A stretch of DNA of 64,000 nt from a bacterium (GTDB taxonomy: Bacteria > Methylomirabilota > Methylomirabilia > Methylomirabilales > 2-02-FULL-66-22), in NCBI GenBank assembly GCA_029580855.1, contig JAKPQH010000152.1:48379-112378 (forward strand), in the 5' to 3' direction. Under the pieces are notes generated by a model. The model saw only the letters and a program-made list of their open reading frames with translations. It was not told where the DNA came from and ran no database searches. Position 1 is the stretch's first letter; the number at the start of each line of letters is the position of its first letter. Both the position numbers and the translations under genes were made by a program. Below are positions 9,291 to 17,449 of the stretch, piece by piece.

Positions 9291-10145
9291 GTGCAGGTGG
9301 TCCTGAACACGAAGTTCTTTCGCGCGCTCAGCGTGGGCGATCTCGGCGCGAGAGCCAGGGCGTTGGGTTTCGACGGCTTGGATATTTGCGTCCGGCCGGG
9401 TCATCCCGTGAACCTCGACAACTGCGCGAACGCGCTGCCTGCGGCGGTCGCCCTGTGGAAAGAAGAGGGATTGGTCTGCCCGCTGGCAACGACCCCTGTG
9501 ACGCTGGTGGACCCGGCTGCGCCGGAGGTCGAGCCGCTGTACGCCGGGTGCGCCGCGGCAGGGGTCCCGCGGGTGAAGATCGGGTTCTTTCCTTTCACGC
9601 CCGGCCAGGACTACTGGGGGTTGGTCGAGGCGGCGCGCCGCGCGCTCGCCGGCTTTGCGAGGGTGGGGGAGCGGTACGGCGTGCAGACCGTGTATCAGGT
9701 GCACAGCGGCCCCGTGCTCGGCTCGAACTGTGCGGGCCTCATGCACCTCCTCCGGGATATGGACCCGCGCTGGGCGGGTGCGTATCCGGATCTCGGACAC
9801 ATGGTCCTCGACGGCGAGGATTACCCCATGGGTCTGGCGATGATTCGCGAGTACCTTTCCATCGTCGGGGTCAAGGACGCCTACCACGCTCCTCGGCCCG
9901 CCGGCAGCGAGCCCCCGTTTGTCCCCCGGTTCGTCAAACTCGGCAGCGGCGCGGTCAACTGGTGTCGCGCACTGGGCGCCCTGAAGGCGCTGGGTTACGA
10001 CGGGGCCTTCTCCGTGCACACGGAATACGACTTCGACGAGTCCATCATCCGCCGGATCGGCTACGCCGACGCCACCCCGCCGCACCTCGAGGAGTGGGCC
10101 CAGGCCGACGCCGGGTTCCTCCGAGAACGATGGGCGGCCGTGTAA
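9291..10145 (+). CDS. Sugar phosphate isomerase/epimerase (TIM barrel, AP-endonuclease-2 fold)
   Basis: Xylose-isomerase-like TIM-barrel protein of 284 residues when started at the GTG at 9291. That start follows an AGAGG, and the conserved first strand (QVVLNTKFF) begins immediately. An ATG at 9195 would add 32 residues of Ser/Gly/Pro-rich sequence with no family character and a poor ribosome site. Conserved acids that bind a divalent metal in this fold include GAYPDLGHM, SIVGVKDAYH and the terminal HTEYDFDE. Likely role: epimerisation or isomerisation of a keto sugar or sugar acid. It is the last gene of the plus-strand catabolic run. Confidence 0.83.
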   Translation: MQVVLNTKFFRALSVGDLGARARALGFDGLDICVRPGHPVNLDNCANALPAAVALWKEEGLVCPLATTPVTLVDPAAPEVEPLYAGCAAAGVPRVKIGFFPFTPGQDYWGLVEAARRALAGFARVGERYGVQTVYQVHSGPVLGSNCAGLMHLLRDMDPRWAGAYPDLGHMVLDGEDYPMGLAMIREYLSIVGVKDAYHAPRPAGSEPPFVPRFVKLGSGAVNWCRALGALKALGYDGAFSVHTEYDFDESIIRRIGYADATPPHLEEWAQADAGFLRERWAAV

Positions 10146-10432
10146 CAGGCAACAGCCCCTGTGTCTCCTTCTGTGCCGGGTCCCCACATCGAGCCGGGGA
10201 GAAATTTTCCCCCCCTGGTTCCAGCGTCCCGTACCAGCCTTGAAGACGCTTGGGAGTCGCGATGAACCTGGCCCAAGCCTCGGCGGGTTTTTTCCGTCGA
10301 GGATTTCCGTACAGGCCTTCTTCCCGTCTTGACGACTTCAGATCCGCTCGCAGCCGCCGCCCTTCCGATTTGGCCCGTCCAAAAACAACAGGATGACCTG
10401 GACGAATCAGCAAAGTACGAGACCGTTTACGA

Positions 10433-10461
10433 TTGACACAGCGTCTGGCCATTATTAACAT
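10433..10461 (+). promoter_or_regulatory. Sigma-70-type promoter upstream of the unknown-protein island
   Basis: A perfect -35 hexamer TTGACA (10433-10438) is followed after exactly 17 bases by TAACAT (10456-10461), four of six matches to the -10 consensus. Transcription would begin near 10468, about 40 bases before the small ORF at 10507 and 300 before the large CDS at 10768. It is one of the best promoter matches I found in this window. Confidence 0.55.
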
Positions 10462-10506
10462 GCAGCTATATGAGACCGCATGACTCTGGTATAGGAAGGA
10501 GGAGCT

Positions 10507-10674
10507 ATGCCTGAGTTACCTTCGACGCCGCAACCTTGTGCTTGCTCCGCACGATTTCCCGCGCGCCGGTCATCCAATCTCAACCCCAGTTCCGGTATCT
10601 CATGGTCCCCGCACCACCCGCAACTACTCGCAGAATCGAGAGGATCGCCCCGGTTTTTCGGATCTAGGCGCTGA
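10507..10674 (+). CDS. Possible small ORF (55 residues), unknown function
   Basis: ATG at 10507 preceded by the very strong ribosome site AAGGAGGAG (10496-10504 region) and located about 40 bases after a promoter-like sequence. The 55 codons read MPELPSTPQPCACSARF and on to a TGA at 10672-10674. The product is rich in Ser, Pro and Arg, has a CAC motif and no membrane segment or signal peptide. I recognise no family. It could be a real small protein, a leader peptide affecting translation of the large downstream gene, or a remnant of a decayed gene. The signals around it are better than the coding content itself. Confidence 0.3.
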   Translation: MPELPSTPQPCACSARFPARRSSNLNPSSGISWSPHHPQLLAESRGSPRFFGSRR

Positions 10675-10767
10675 AGGTATTCCCCGCTTGGACTAGCGTC
10701 CCGAACCTACTGACGGGCGAAGTCATTGTGGGGCCGCGCGACACTTCGCGTCATGAGGAGGGGAGCC

Positions 10768-13700
10768 ATGCCGTTTTCCGTTCGGCAAGAATATTCGACC
10801 AAGACACCGGGTGAACTGATGACAGCGCCGGTCGATGCTTTGCTTGGCGTTGACATTTCCGCCGCCAAAGTCCTCATCTCTCTGGGGATCAACGAAGTGG
10901 GTGATTTGGCTAGATCGGAATTGTTTCGAACGGCCGAGGACATCACGGATGGAGTTTTCACACCGAAGGTTCCGCATGACCGCCTCTCGAGCGGCGGCGC
11001 GCTGATCCCCATCGCCGACCTCCCCGCCGCCGATATCGGCAACCTTCGAATCCTCTCCGATTCGACGAAGACGGAAACGTTTCGAAAAGCCCTTGGTGTT
11101 GCGACGATACGGGAAATGGCTTGGTGGCCGCCGTACCGCGCAGCGAAGGACATCGACCGAACCGTCACAACTTCCGTTCGGGGGGTGGATGAAAATGATT
11201 CTCCGCCGGAACTTGTGCCGTCTTCTGGGCGATACCCTGTGGAGCGGGTACAGTACGACGTGTTGGTTCTCGATGAGGTCTCCACGCCGGAAGCTTCAGG
11301 GTCAGAGGCGCATACACACGTGCCGCCCGGCGACGGGCATGTTCAAGACACTCTTCTCGACCTTGCGCGGGCCGGTGCGCTGGACCTGACTGCGTCAGTC
11401 GCCAAGATTGCCGTCCGGCCTGCTGAAGGGGCTCTGTTAACCTGGACCCAATCCTGGTACACGGAAGGTTTGGGTCTGGGGCAACTCCTACATTCCTTGG
11501 CGTTGGCGCCGGGTGAGAGCACGCGTATTGCCATGATCGATTGGACGCGTCGCCAGTCCGCGGGTGTCAGGGAACAGATTGTGGAAGGCGAGCAACTCCT
11601 GAACGATCTCGCTCGGTCCCGCTCCATTAACGAGGTCACGAATGCCGTGGCGACGGAAGCGCAGGAGGGGTTTTCTCGCTCCATCAACAAAGTCGAAGCC
11701 GGTCAGGTCGGCTTTGGAAGCGGTGGGTCGATCGCCGGAAGTTACGAGGGGATCAACTTTGCGGCTGGACACGGACTTTCAGCATCGTACGCCCAAGGGA
11801 CCGCCGACGTGCAGTCGCGGTCTTGGACGACGGGCCGACGAGAGGTGTCGGCGGCCTTGGCTCAAAATATCGTGGACCGGACTCACCAGGCGTCCAGCCT
11901 TGCCCGTAGTCGTTGGGCTACCATCGTCAAGGAAGTCAGTCAACAGGAAAGCGAGCGGGTCAGCACCCGTGCCGTGACCAATTACAACCACATGCACGCT
12001 CTGACCGTGCAGTACTGGGAAGTCGTCCAATTGTATCGGGTGGCCGTGGAGTTGACGCAGGTTGACGCCGCGCTGTTCATTCCCATGAAACCACTCAACT
12101 TCGGGGGGGATGAAGTGCAGCGATACCGCTTTCAAATCGCCGCCGCAGGCCTAAACGCCGAAGTGCGCGCTTTAGCTGCGGCCGAACCGGGCTGGGTTGC
12201 CATCAGTTCGCCGAATCTCGTGGGTGGGAACTGGAAGGACCGCTATCTAGACGATTGGAAGCAAGCTCTGAATCAGCCTGTGGCCACCGCCAGCGACAGC
12301 ACGGTCGTTCTCCCGCAGGGCATCACGCGTGACTTCGGGTTTGGGTATTGGACAGACGGTTTGCCGATCGAGTCCGCGATCATTTATTGGAGGGACGGCA
12401 CGAACACGGCGGTGGCCTTGCAAGATCGGGCCGAAGGTCATAGTGCGTGGAGCGCCCGCTTTGCGGCTACGGTGGGGGATACATTCAATAAAGACAAAGG
12501 CGGACGGGATTATAGCGAGGTTCGGCGCATTGCCTTTCGAAAAAAACGAGACAAAATCGAGGCGTCGGCCATGGGAGATTTCGTGCTGACTTTCTCGACC
12601 ACGCTTGCGGACCGGGTGGACGCTCCCGCGCTGGCGTTGGCCGCCACGCTTCGCATCCCCGGCCAAGCTGAGGAATTCACGGCCTTCGAGTTTGACACGC
12701 CTTTCGCGATGTCGCGGATCCTCCAGCACCTTAATGCGAACCGCGACCATTACAGTCGTGCCATTTGGTCCCGATTAGACGCGCCGACGATCTTTGGTCT
12801 CTTGCGGCCGTATTTGTGGCGTGGGAAGCCCGTGATCTCGCAGGTGGATCCGCTCCCGATCGGGACCGCCGGAAACTATCTGGTATTTCGCAGGCATCCG
12901 GCCCAGACCGAAGCAGAAGCGGCGGAGTGGCGATCCTACCTGGACGCGCGGGACATTCGAGTGGGCGAGAAGAAAGAAACGCTGGTTCCCATGCCATCGG
13001 GTGGCGTTTTCGCGGAAGCGGTGCTCGGCCGGGCCAATTCCGCGGAAAAGCTCGACATCACGCGGTTCTGGAACTGGCAGGACAGCCCGATTCCTATTCC
13101 TGCCCCCGAAATCGCCGCAATCCAATCCGGCAGTCGCGCTCAGCCCGACGATACCAAACCTGGAGTGACCCCGGCTCCCATACTCAACATCATGAACGCG
13201 CCGTCCCTGCCGGATCCCAGCGGGATGGCTGCCGTTTTGAGCGCCGTGCAAAACGGGGCCATGTTCCGAGATATGAGCGGTTTGGCGGCCACCATCGGTG
13301 CGGCTCAAGCGGCATTGGGCCGTGGCTTCGACGCCAGCACGGCCGCAGGCGTTCAGGCAGGCGAGAATTTCAAGACGGCCGCGAACTTGCTGGCCAGCTA
13401 CCTCGGCGCAAAGGGAATTGGTCGCGGCGGAGGCGGTGCATCGGCGGACGAATCGGACGGCTCCAACCGTTCTACGAGCGATTTGCCCGCCACCCCGAGC
13501 AACCTTGGGGCCCTGATGAATAAAGGGCGGGAGATGGATCAACGAGGGTTGCTGGCCAAAACGGACCCAGAGTCAGAATGGGCGCCCTACCCCGGAAGTG
13601 GCGCCGATAGCGCGCCATCGCCGCCCCCGCTTGTCTCGGCAGGAAACGAACAAGCGGCCTTCTACGGGACACGGCCCAAGGCTTCCACGGGCGAACGCAA

Positions 13701-14349
13701 ACCCACTCCCGTGCAAAGCCGACTCGAACGGGTTGTGCAATTTTTCGTGCTGCACGAGGACAGCAGTATCGTGGTTCCCGGCGACTATCAGTTCGAGGTG
13801 GAGGATGCGTACTCGGCCGTCGGGACAAGTTTTGCCTTCAGCGTCGGCTCTGGACGGCGCATCGGCGCCACCCGACTGTCCATCCCGGCCGGCGTCTGGA
13901 ATATCGCGGGATACGTGCGGGTGCGTTTACCCAACAATGTAGTCCAGATCCCGGTCAAGGTCTTGCCAGGGCTTGACCCCGTCACATTCAATGCCGAGCG
14001 CACGCTTCTCGGACCAGAGTCTGTCTATGAGGTGGCAGACCAGATCACGGTGGAAGAGAACGCCAAAGTTGTCAGTCTGTTCCTGCGTCCCACGATCCAC
14101 GAAATCAAAGTGGAGCGCGAAATCCAGTTGAGCGCCAGCGCCACAGGTACCGCCCAGTACAACGCTGAAGTAAAAGCCGAAATCGAGGCGAAAGGTACTG
14201 TAGGCGTTGCCGAGGTGGGAGCTTCCGGAGGCACAGCGCTCAGCGCCGGTTATAGTCTGAGCGGCACGTTGGGTGCCTCTCAGACGCTCAAACTGACGAT
14301 GGTCTTCAAGGTGATGAAAGAGCTGAAATTCGATCCGCACAAGCCATAA
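10768..14349 (+). CDS. Large protein of unknown function (1193 residues)
   Basis: I do not recognise a characterised family. The start is the ATG at 10768, fixed by AGGAGG seven bases upstream; an ATG at 10753 and a TTG at 10726 lack this. Residues about 12-60 (SVRQEYS...PVDALLGVDISAAKVL then GINEVGDLA) look like a helical HhH/Rad51-N-like module. The region near 260-430 is Gln/Ser/Ala-rich and probably helical, ending in NYNHMHALTVQYWEVVQLYR near 405, a block I associate with large uncharacterised bacterial proteins. A Gly/Ser/Asp-rich linker (GRGGGGASADES) lies near 895-915, then a probable beta-rich region, and the C-terminus is Ala/Gly/Ser-rich. There is no signal peptide and no clear membrane helix. 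GC is visibly lower than in flanking genes, suggesting transfer. Confidence 0.8.
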   Translation: MPFSVRQEYSTKTPGELMTAPVDALLGVDISAAKVLISLGINEVGDLARSELFRTAEDITDGVFTPKVPHDRLSSGGALIPIADLPAADIGNLRILSDSTKTETFRKALGVATIREMAWWPPYRAAKDIDRTVTTSVRGVDENDSPPELVPSSGRYPVERVQYDVLVLDEVSTPEASGSEAHTHVPPGDGHVQDTLLDLARAGALDLTASVAKIAVRPAEGALLTWTQSWYTEGLGLGQLLHSLALAPGESTRIAMIDWTRRQSAGVREQIVEGEQLLNDLARSRSINEVTNAVATEAQEGFSRSINKVEAGQVGFGSGGSIAGSYEGINFAAGHGLSASYAQGTADVQSRSWTTGRREVSAALAQNIVDRTHQASSLARSRWATIVKEVSQQESERVSTRAVTNYNHMHALTVQYWEVVQLYRVAVELTQVDAALFIPMKPLNFGGDEVQRYRFQIAAAGLNAEVRALAAAEPGWVAISSPNLVGGNWKDRYLDDWKQALNQPVATASDSTVVLPQGITRDFGFGYWTDGLPIESAIIYWRDGTNTAVALQDRAEGHSAWSARFAATVGDTFNKDKGGRDYSEVRRIAFRKKRDKIEASAMGDFVLTFSTTLADRVDAPALALAATLRIPGQAEEFTAFEFDTPFAMSRILQHLNANRDHYSRAIWSRLDAPTIFGLLRPYLWRGKPVISQVDPLPIGTAGNYLVFRRHPAQTEAEAAEWRSYLDARDIRVGEKKETLVPMPSGGVFAEAVLGRANSAEKLDITRFWNWQDSPIPIPAPEIAAIQSGSRAQPDDTKPGVTPAPILNIMNAPSLPDPSGMAAVLSAVQNGAMFRDMSGLAATIGAAQAALGRGFDASTAAGVQAGENFKTAANLLASYLGAKGIGRGGGGASADESDGSNRSTSDLPATPSNLGALMNKGREMDQRGLLAKTDPESEWAPYPGSGADSAPSPPPLVSAGNEQAAFYGTRPKASTGERKPTPVQSRLERVVQFFVLHEDSSIVVPGDYQFEVEDAYSAVGTSFAFSVGSGRRIGATRLSIPAGVWNIAGYVRVRLPNNVVQIPVKVLPGLDPVTFNAERTLLGPESVYEVADQITVEENAKVVSLFLRPTIHEIKVEREIQLSASATGTAQYNAEVKAEIEAKGTVGVAEVGASGGTALSAGYSLSGTLGASQTLKLTMVFKVMKELKFDPHKP

Positions 14350-14840
14350 CCGAACCGATACCGAAGGCTTGTTTGCCGCGCACCGTGACCACCCGCAAGG
14401 GTCTGGCCCCGTCGCCGCTGCGGGTGGTCATACCGTCATTCGCGGGGCCAGGTCGGTACCAACGGCGGTTCGTCATGAGACGGCCAGACGCCGATAGTTG
14501 TCGGACCACACGCGTTTGGAACGGGGCCGTTGAACCCACGCCTGCCAATCGAGCGCGGCGCCCCTCCGGGTCGGAACCTTTGCATGAACTCTGCCCCTTT
14601 TTCGGCTGCAGCAGGAAAAACCCCGATGACCGAGAGCGCCGCCCAGCCATGCCTGTCGGATATCTGTTCACCATACGCACGCCATGGACTGGCGCCGGTC
14701 GCCGCCGTTGGACGAGCGTCGCTGACTGTGGATATTGACGCTCCCGAGCGAGGGCGGCGTCACCAGGGCTTGAGCGCGAGCGCTGGGGCCCCTGCGTCGG
14801 CGCGCCGGTAGGCACCTGGTCTTCGGAGTCGTGGGAGGTT
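14350..14840. other. Intergenic region, no supported gene
   Basis: About 490 bases between the large unknown protein and the lipocalin-like ORF. A loose inverted repeat (acaagcc at 14339, ggcttgt at 14366, 20-base loop) spans the preceding stop codon. Short open frames here have no ribosome site or family character. Codons matching the N-terminal strand of the lipocalin domain are readable from 14811 but have no start codon. Confidence 0.5.
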
Positions 14841-15224
14841 GTGGATTCGAACGGCGCGGTGGGCCGCCCGTTCGGAGAGAAGCCCATCGGCTGCATCATG
14901 GACAGCGCCGACGGCTACATGGCGGTGGCCTTCCTGCCGCCGGGCCGACTGCCGTTTTGCGTGGCCGACATCCCCGGCGGAACGGTGGGCGAGAAGTGCG
15001 CCGCCATCGGGACGTATATCTCCTCCTGTGACTGCTACGCGGTTGCCGGGGACCGGGGCCACCACCACATCGGATTGCGCCGTTTCCCAAACTGGACCGG
15101 GATGATCCGGGAGCGGATCGTCAATCTGAGCGGGGACACGCTGCGCATCAGCACACCGCCGCCGCTCGTCAAGGGCAAGGTGCAGACTGCGCATCTGATG
15201 GGGAAGCGAGCCCGCAGACAATGA
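14841..15224 (+). CDS. Lipocalin-like domain protein, probably N-terminally truncated
   Basis: Matches the bacterial lipocalin-like family (Lipocalin_5 type): PFGEKPIGCI, SADGYMAVAF, GGTVGEKCAA, LRRFPNWTG and LRISTPPP occur in family order over 127 residues. The domain normally opens with a GTW strand. Here GTW is encoded at 14811-14819 in the same frame, but no ATG, GTG or TTG exists between an upstream stop (14736) and the GTG at 14841, whose GGGAGG lies only two bases away. The gene therefore looks decayed at its 5' end or starts unusually. Function in this family is unknown; ligand binding is inferred from the fold. Confidence 0.6.
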   Translation: MDSNGAVGRPFGEKPIGCIMDSADGYMAVAFLPPGRLPFCVADIPGGTVGEKCAAIGTYISSCDCYAVAGDRGHHHIGLRRFPNWTGMIRERIVNLSGDTLRISTPPPLVKGKVQTAHLMGKRARRQ

Positions 15225-15245
15225 AGGTTTCCGCGACCAGGGAAT

Positions 15246-16124
15246 CTATCCCCGGCTTACGCCCCGTTTCGCCTTTTTCCCGCGTGGCTTGCCAGGCGTG
15301 TCGCCCGTCGTTCCCGTGGTCTCCATGATCAGCAGGACGCCGGTACAGCGCCCGTCATCCACGAGCGAACAGAGAGCGATGGGAATCTCGCGGTCGCCGA
15401 CATGCATGACCGACCGACAGCGCTCCGGCTGCGCGGCGGTCGTGAGCTCGCGCAGGAGTTGCTTCAGCGTCTCCTGATCGCGAGGCGGGCACAGGACGGT
15501 CACCGGGTCGCCCACGACCTGGGTCTCGCTCCGGCCCAGGATCTCGCACGCTCCGGAGCTCATCCGCAGGATGCGGCCTTCGGCGTCGAGCTCGATGGTC
15601 CCCGGACCCAGCGCCCGCACCAGGCTGGCGTACCGCCGCAGTTCCCGGAGCATCTCGGCGACGATCTCGCGGGGCTGGGTCGCGTCGTAGCCGAAGATCC
15701 CTCCGGCAAGATCCGCGCGCCCCTTCTCCTGAAGATGAGCCAGGGCTTGCATGAGGTTCTGAAAGGCGGTCGTGAGCTCCCCCTTTGCGACGTACGCGTC
15801 GGCGCTGAGGTTGGGGTAGTGCCGGAAATCCTGGGCTCCGAGCGACGAAAAGGCGATGATCGGGGTGTCGCGCAGTTCGGCGTCGCGCCGGACCAAACCG
15901 CAGACCTGGCTTCCGTCGAGCTTCGGCATGACGACGTCCAGGATCACGAATGTCGGTCGGATTTTCCGGATGCGCTCCCAGGCGGCGAGGCCGTCTTCGG
16001 CCCCGTACACGTCAAAGCCCTTGTCGCGCAAAAGCTCGCCGATGGCTTCCAGGATCAGCGCGTCATTGTCGGCGAATACGATGGACGGCTTGGTGCCCTC
16101 GCGGGGGATAGCGGAATCTGGCAT
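15246..16124 (-). CDS. Response regulator with receiver and PAS-like domains
   Basis: Protein of 292 residues. A CheY-like receiver lies at about 17-135, with the phospho-acceptor Asp in FVILDVVMPKLDG near residue 62. A linker helix follows, then a PAS-like region at about 180-265 (IELDAEGRILRMSS, CEILGR, VVGDPV). No DNA-binding or enzymatic output domain is visible and the tail is Lys/Arg-rich, so it may signal through protein contacts. The ATG at 16124 follows AGAGGAAC; the open frame extends about 90 residues upstream but that part has no domain character. No kinase gene adjoins it; the neighbours are the lipocalin-like remnant and divergent gpsA. Confidence 0.83.
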   Translation of the reverse strand: MPDSAIPREGTKPSIVFADNDALILEAIGELLRDKGFDVYGAEDGLAAWERIRKIRPTFVILDVVMPKLDGSQVCGLVRRDAELRDTPIIAFSSLGAQDFRHYPNLSADAYVAKGELTTAFQNLMQALAHLQEKGRADLAGGIFGYDATQPREIVAEMLRELRRYASLVRALGPGTIELDAEGRILRMSSGACEILGRSETQVVGDPVTVLCPPRDQETLKQLLRELTTAAQPERCRSVMHVGDREIPIALCSLVDDGRCTGVLLIMETTGTTGDTPGKPRGKKAKRGVSRG

Positions 16125-16381
16125 GTCGTCTGTTCCTCTCGGTTGTCGGTGCCGCCGTGAATAGCCCGGAGTCAACGGAAACGAGCGTTGGGTCTCTACC
16201 CGGCCCGCGGCCCAATTACCGAACCACATCACCGTGGGCACGTCGGAGAACAATATCGCGTCCCCGTCCCGTTCGCAAGTCGTGGTTAACCGTTGACCCG
16301 CGGCAGAGGCCGCGCGTATGCTTGCGGCACCGAATGGAGCTCGTGATCCAGCTGGATGAGAACCCGTGTGAGGAGAATCGG

Positions 16382-17449
16382 ATGGCACTGGTTACGATTG
16401 TCGGCGCAGGTTTCATGGGAACGGCCACGGCATGGCCATTGACGGACAACGGCCACACGGTACGGCTGGTGGGAACGCACCTGGACGGCGAGATCATCCG
16501 GAGCTGCAAGGAGAAGCGCTTTCATCCGAGGCTGCAGCGGGAGCTTCCCGTCGGGGTCCATCCGTACTATGTCGAGGAGGTCGCCCAGGCTCTCGACGGG
16601 GCCGAGATCGTCGTGAGCGGGGTGAATTCCTCCGGCGCGCGGTGGATCGGCCGCACGATCGGGCCGCACCTCAGGCCGGGACAGGCGGTCATCGCCATCA
16701 CCAAGGGCTTGGAGGCGGATGCGAACGGCGACCTGAGCATTCTCCCGGATGTGGTGAAAGCCGAGCTGCCCGCAACCATCCGGGAGCGTGTCCCCCTGGC
16801 GGCCGTCGGCGGTCCCTGTATCGCGGGGGAGCTGGCGGGAAGGCGGCACACGTGCGTGGTCTTCGGGTCGCGCGACGGCCAGGCCGTGGAAGGATTGGCC
16901 GCAGCGTTCCGGACCTCCTACTATCACGTGTGGACCACGACCGACCTGGTGGGTTTAGAGTACTGCGCGGCCCTGAAGAACGCCTACACGGTGGGCGTCG
17001 CGCTGGCCTACGGGGCGCTCCAGAAGGCCGGGGGCGCCGATGCCGCCGGCGCACAGATGCACAATCTGGCGGCCGCGCTGTTCGGCCAGGCCTGCACGGA
17101 GATGGCGCGGCTTCTGGAGGCAGTCGGCGGGACCCGCTCTTTCGCCTTTGGGCTGCCGGGCGCCGGCGACATGTTCGTGACCTGCGTGGGCGGACGGACG
17201 GTTCGCCTCGGCACGCTGCTCGGCAAGGGCCACAGCATGTCCGAGGCCCGCGAGATGCTGGCGGGCCTCACGCTGGAGGGGGCCGAGATCATCCGGACCA
17301 TGGGGCGCGGCATCCCGCGGCTTGTCGCGCGGGGACAGCTGGGCGCCGCCGAGGTTCCCCTCTTGCGTCGGCTGGTGGACATCGTGGTCAACGGTCTCCC
17401 CGCAGAGATTCTGCTGGATGCGTTTTTTGGCGGGGTGGCTCGTGTCTGA
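16382..17449 (+). CDS. gpsA: NAD(P)-dependent glycerol-3-phosphate dehydrogenase
   Basis: Reduces dihydroxyacetone phosphate to sn-glycerol 3-phosphate for phospholipid synthesis. The protein has 355 residues from the ATG at 16382 (ribosome site GAGGAG), close to the usual 330-350. The N-terminal Rossmann motif is VGAGFMGTA; the ITKGLE block near residue 112 and the ALKNAYTVG helix near residue 200, with the catalytic lysine, are typical of GpsA. The glycine-rich GLPGAGDM follows. The sequence around residue 80 (GVNSSGARW) is less canonical, so a related hydroxyacid dehydrogenase is possible. The next gene starts inside its last codons. Confidence 0.82.
   Translation: MALVTIVGAGFMGTATAWPLTDNGHTVRLVGTHLDGEIIRSCKEKRFHPRLQRELPVGVHPYYVEEVAQALDGAEIVVSGVNSSGARWIGRTIGPHLRPGQAVIAITKGLEADANGDLSILPDVVKAELPATIRERVPLAAVGGPCIAGELAGRRHTCVVFGSRDGQAVEGLAAAFRTSYYHVWTTTDLVGLEYCAALKNAYTVGVALAYGALQKAGGADAAGAQMHNLAAALFGQACTEMARLLEAVGGTRSFAFGLPGAGDMFVTCVGGRTVRLGTLLGKGHSMSEAREMLAGLTLEGAEIIRTMGRGIPRLVARGQLGAAEVPLLRRLVDIVVNGLPAEILLDAFFGGVARV

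Larger units (their letters stand above)
10146..10767. other. Long intergenic region with promoter and possible small ORF
   Basis: About 620 bases between the isomerase gene and the large unknown protein. It holds a small hairpin at 10196-10212 (ggggag/ttcccc), a near-perfect 9-bp inverted repeat around a T-rich loop at about 10285-10310, a strong promoter-like sequence at 10433-10461 and a 55-codon ORF at 10507. The base composition falls clearly below that of the preceding genes from about 10390 on. No tRNA or known riboswitch is recognisable. Confidence 0.6.

Noticed and set aside
10045..10461. Minus-strand open frame of 138 codons
   Set aside because: It overlaps the isomerase 3' end, has no ribosome site or family match, and the opposite strand explains the first part.
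14836..14856. Reverse complement gttcgaatccac resembles a tRNA T-loop
   Set aside because: No T-stem pairing or acceptor and anticodon arms could be drawn, and it lies in the lipocalin-like frame.
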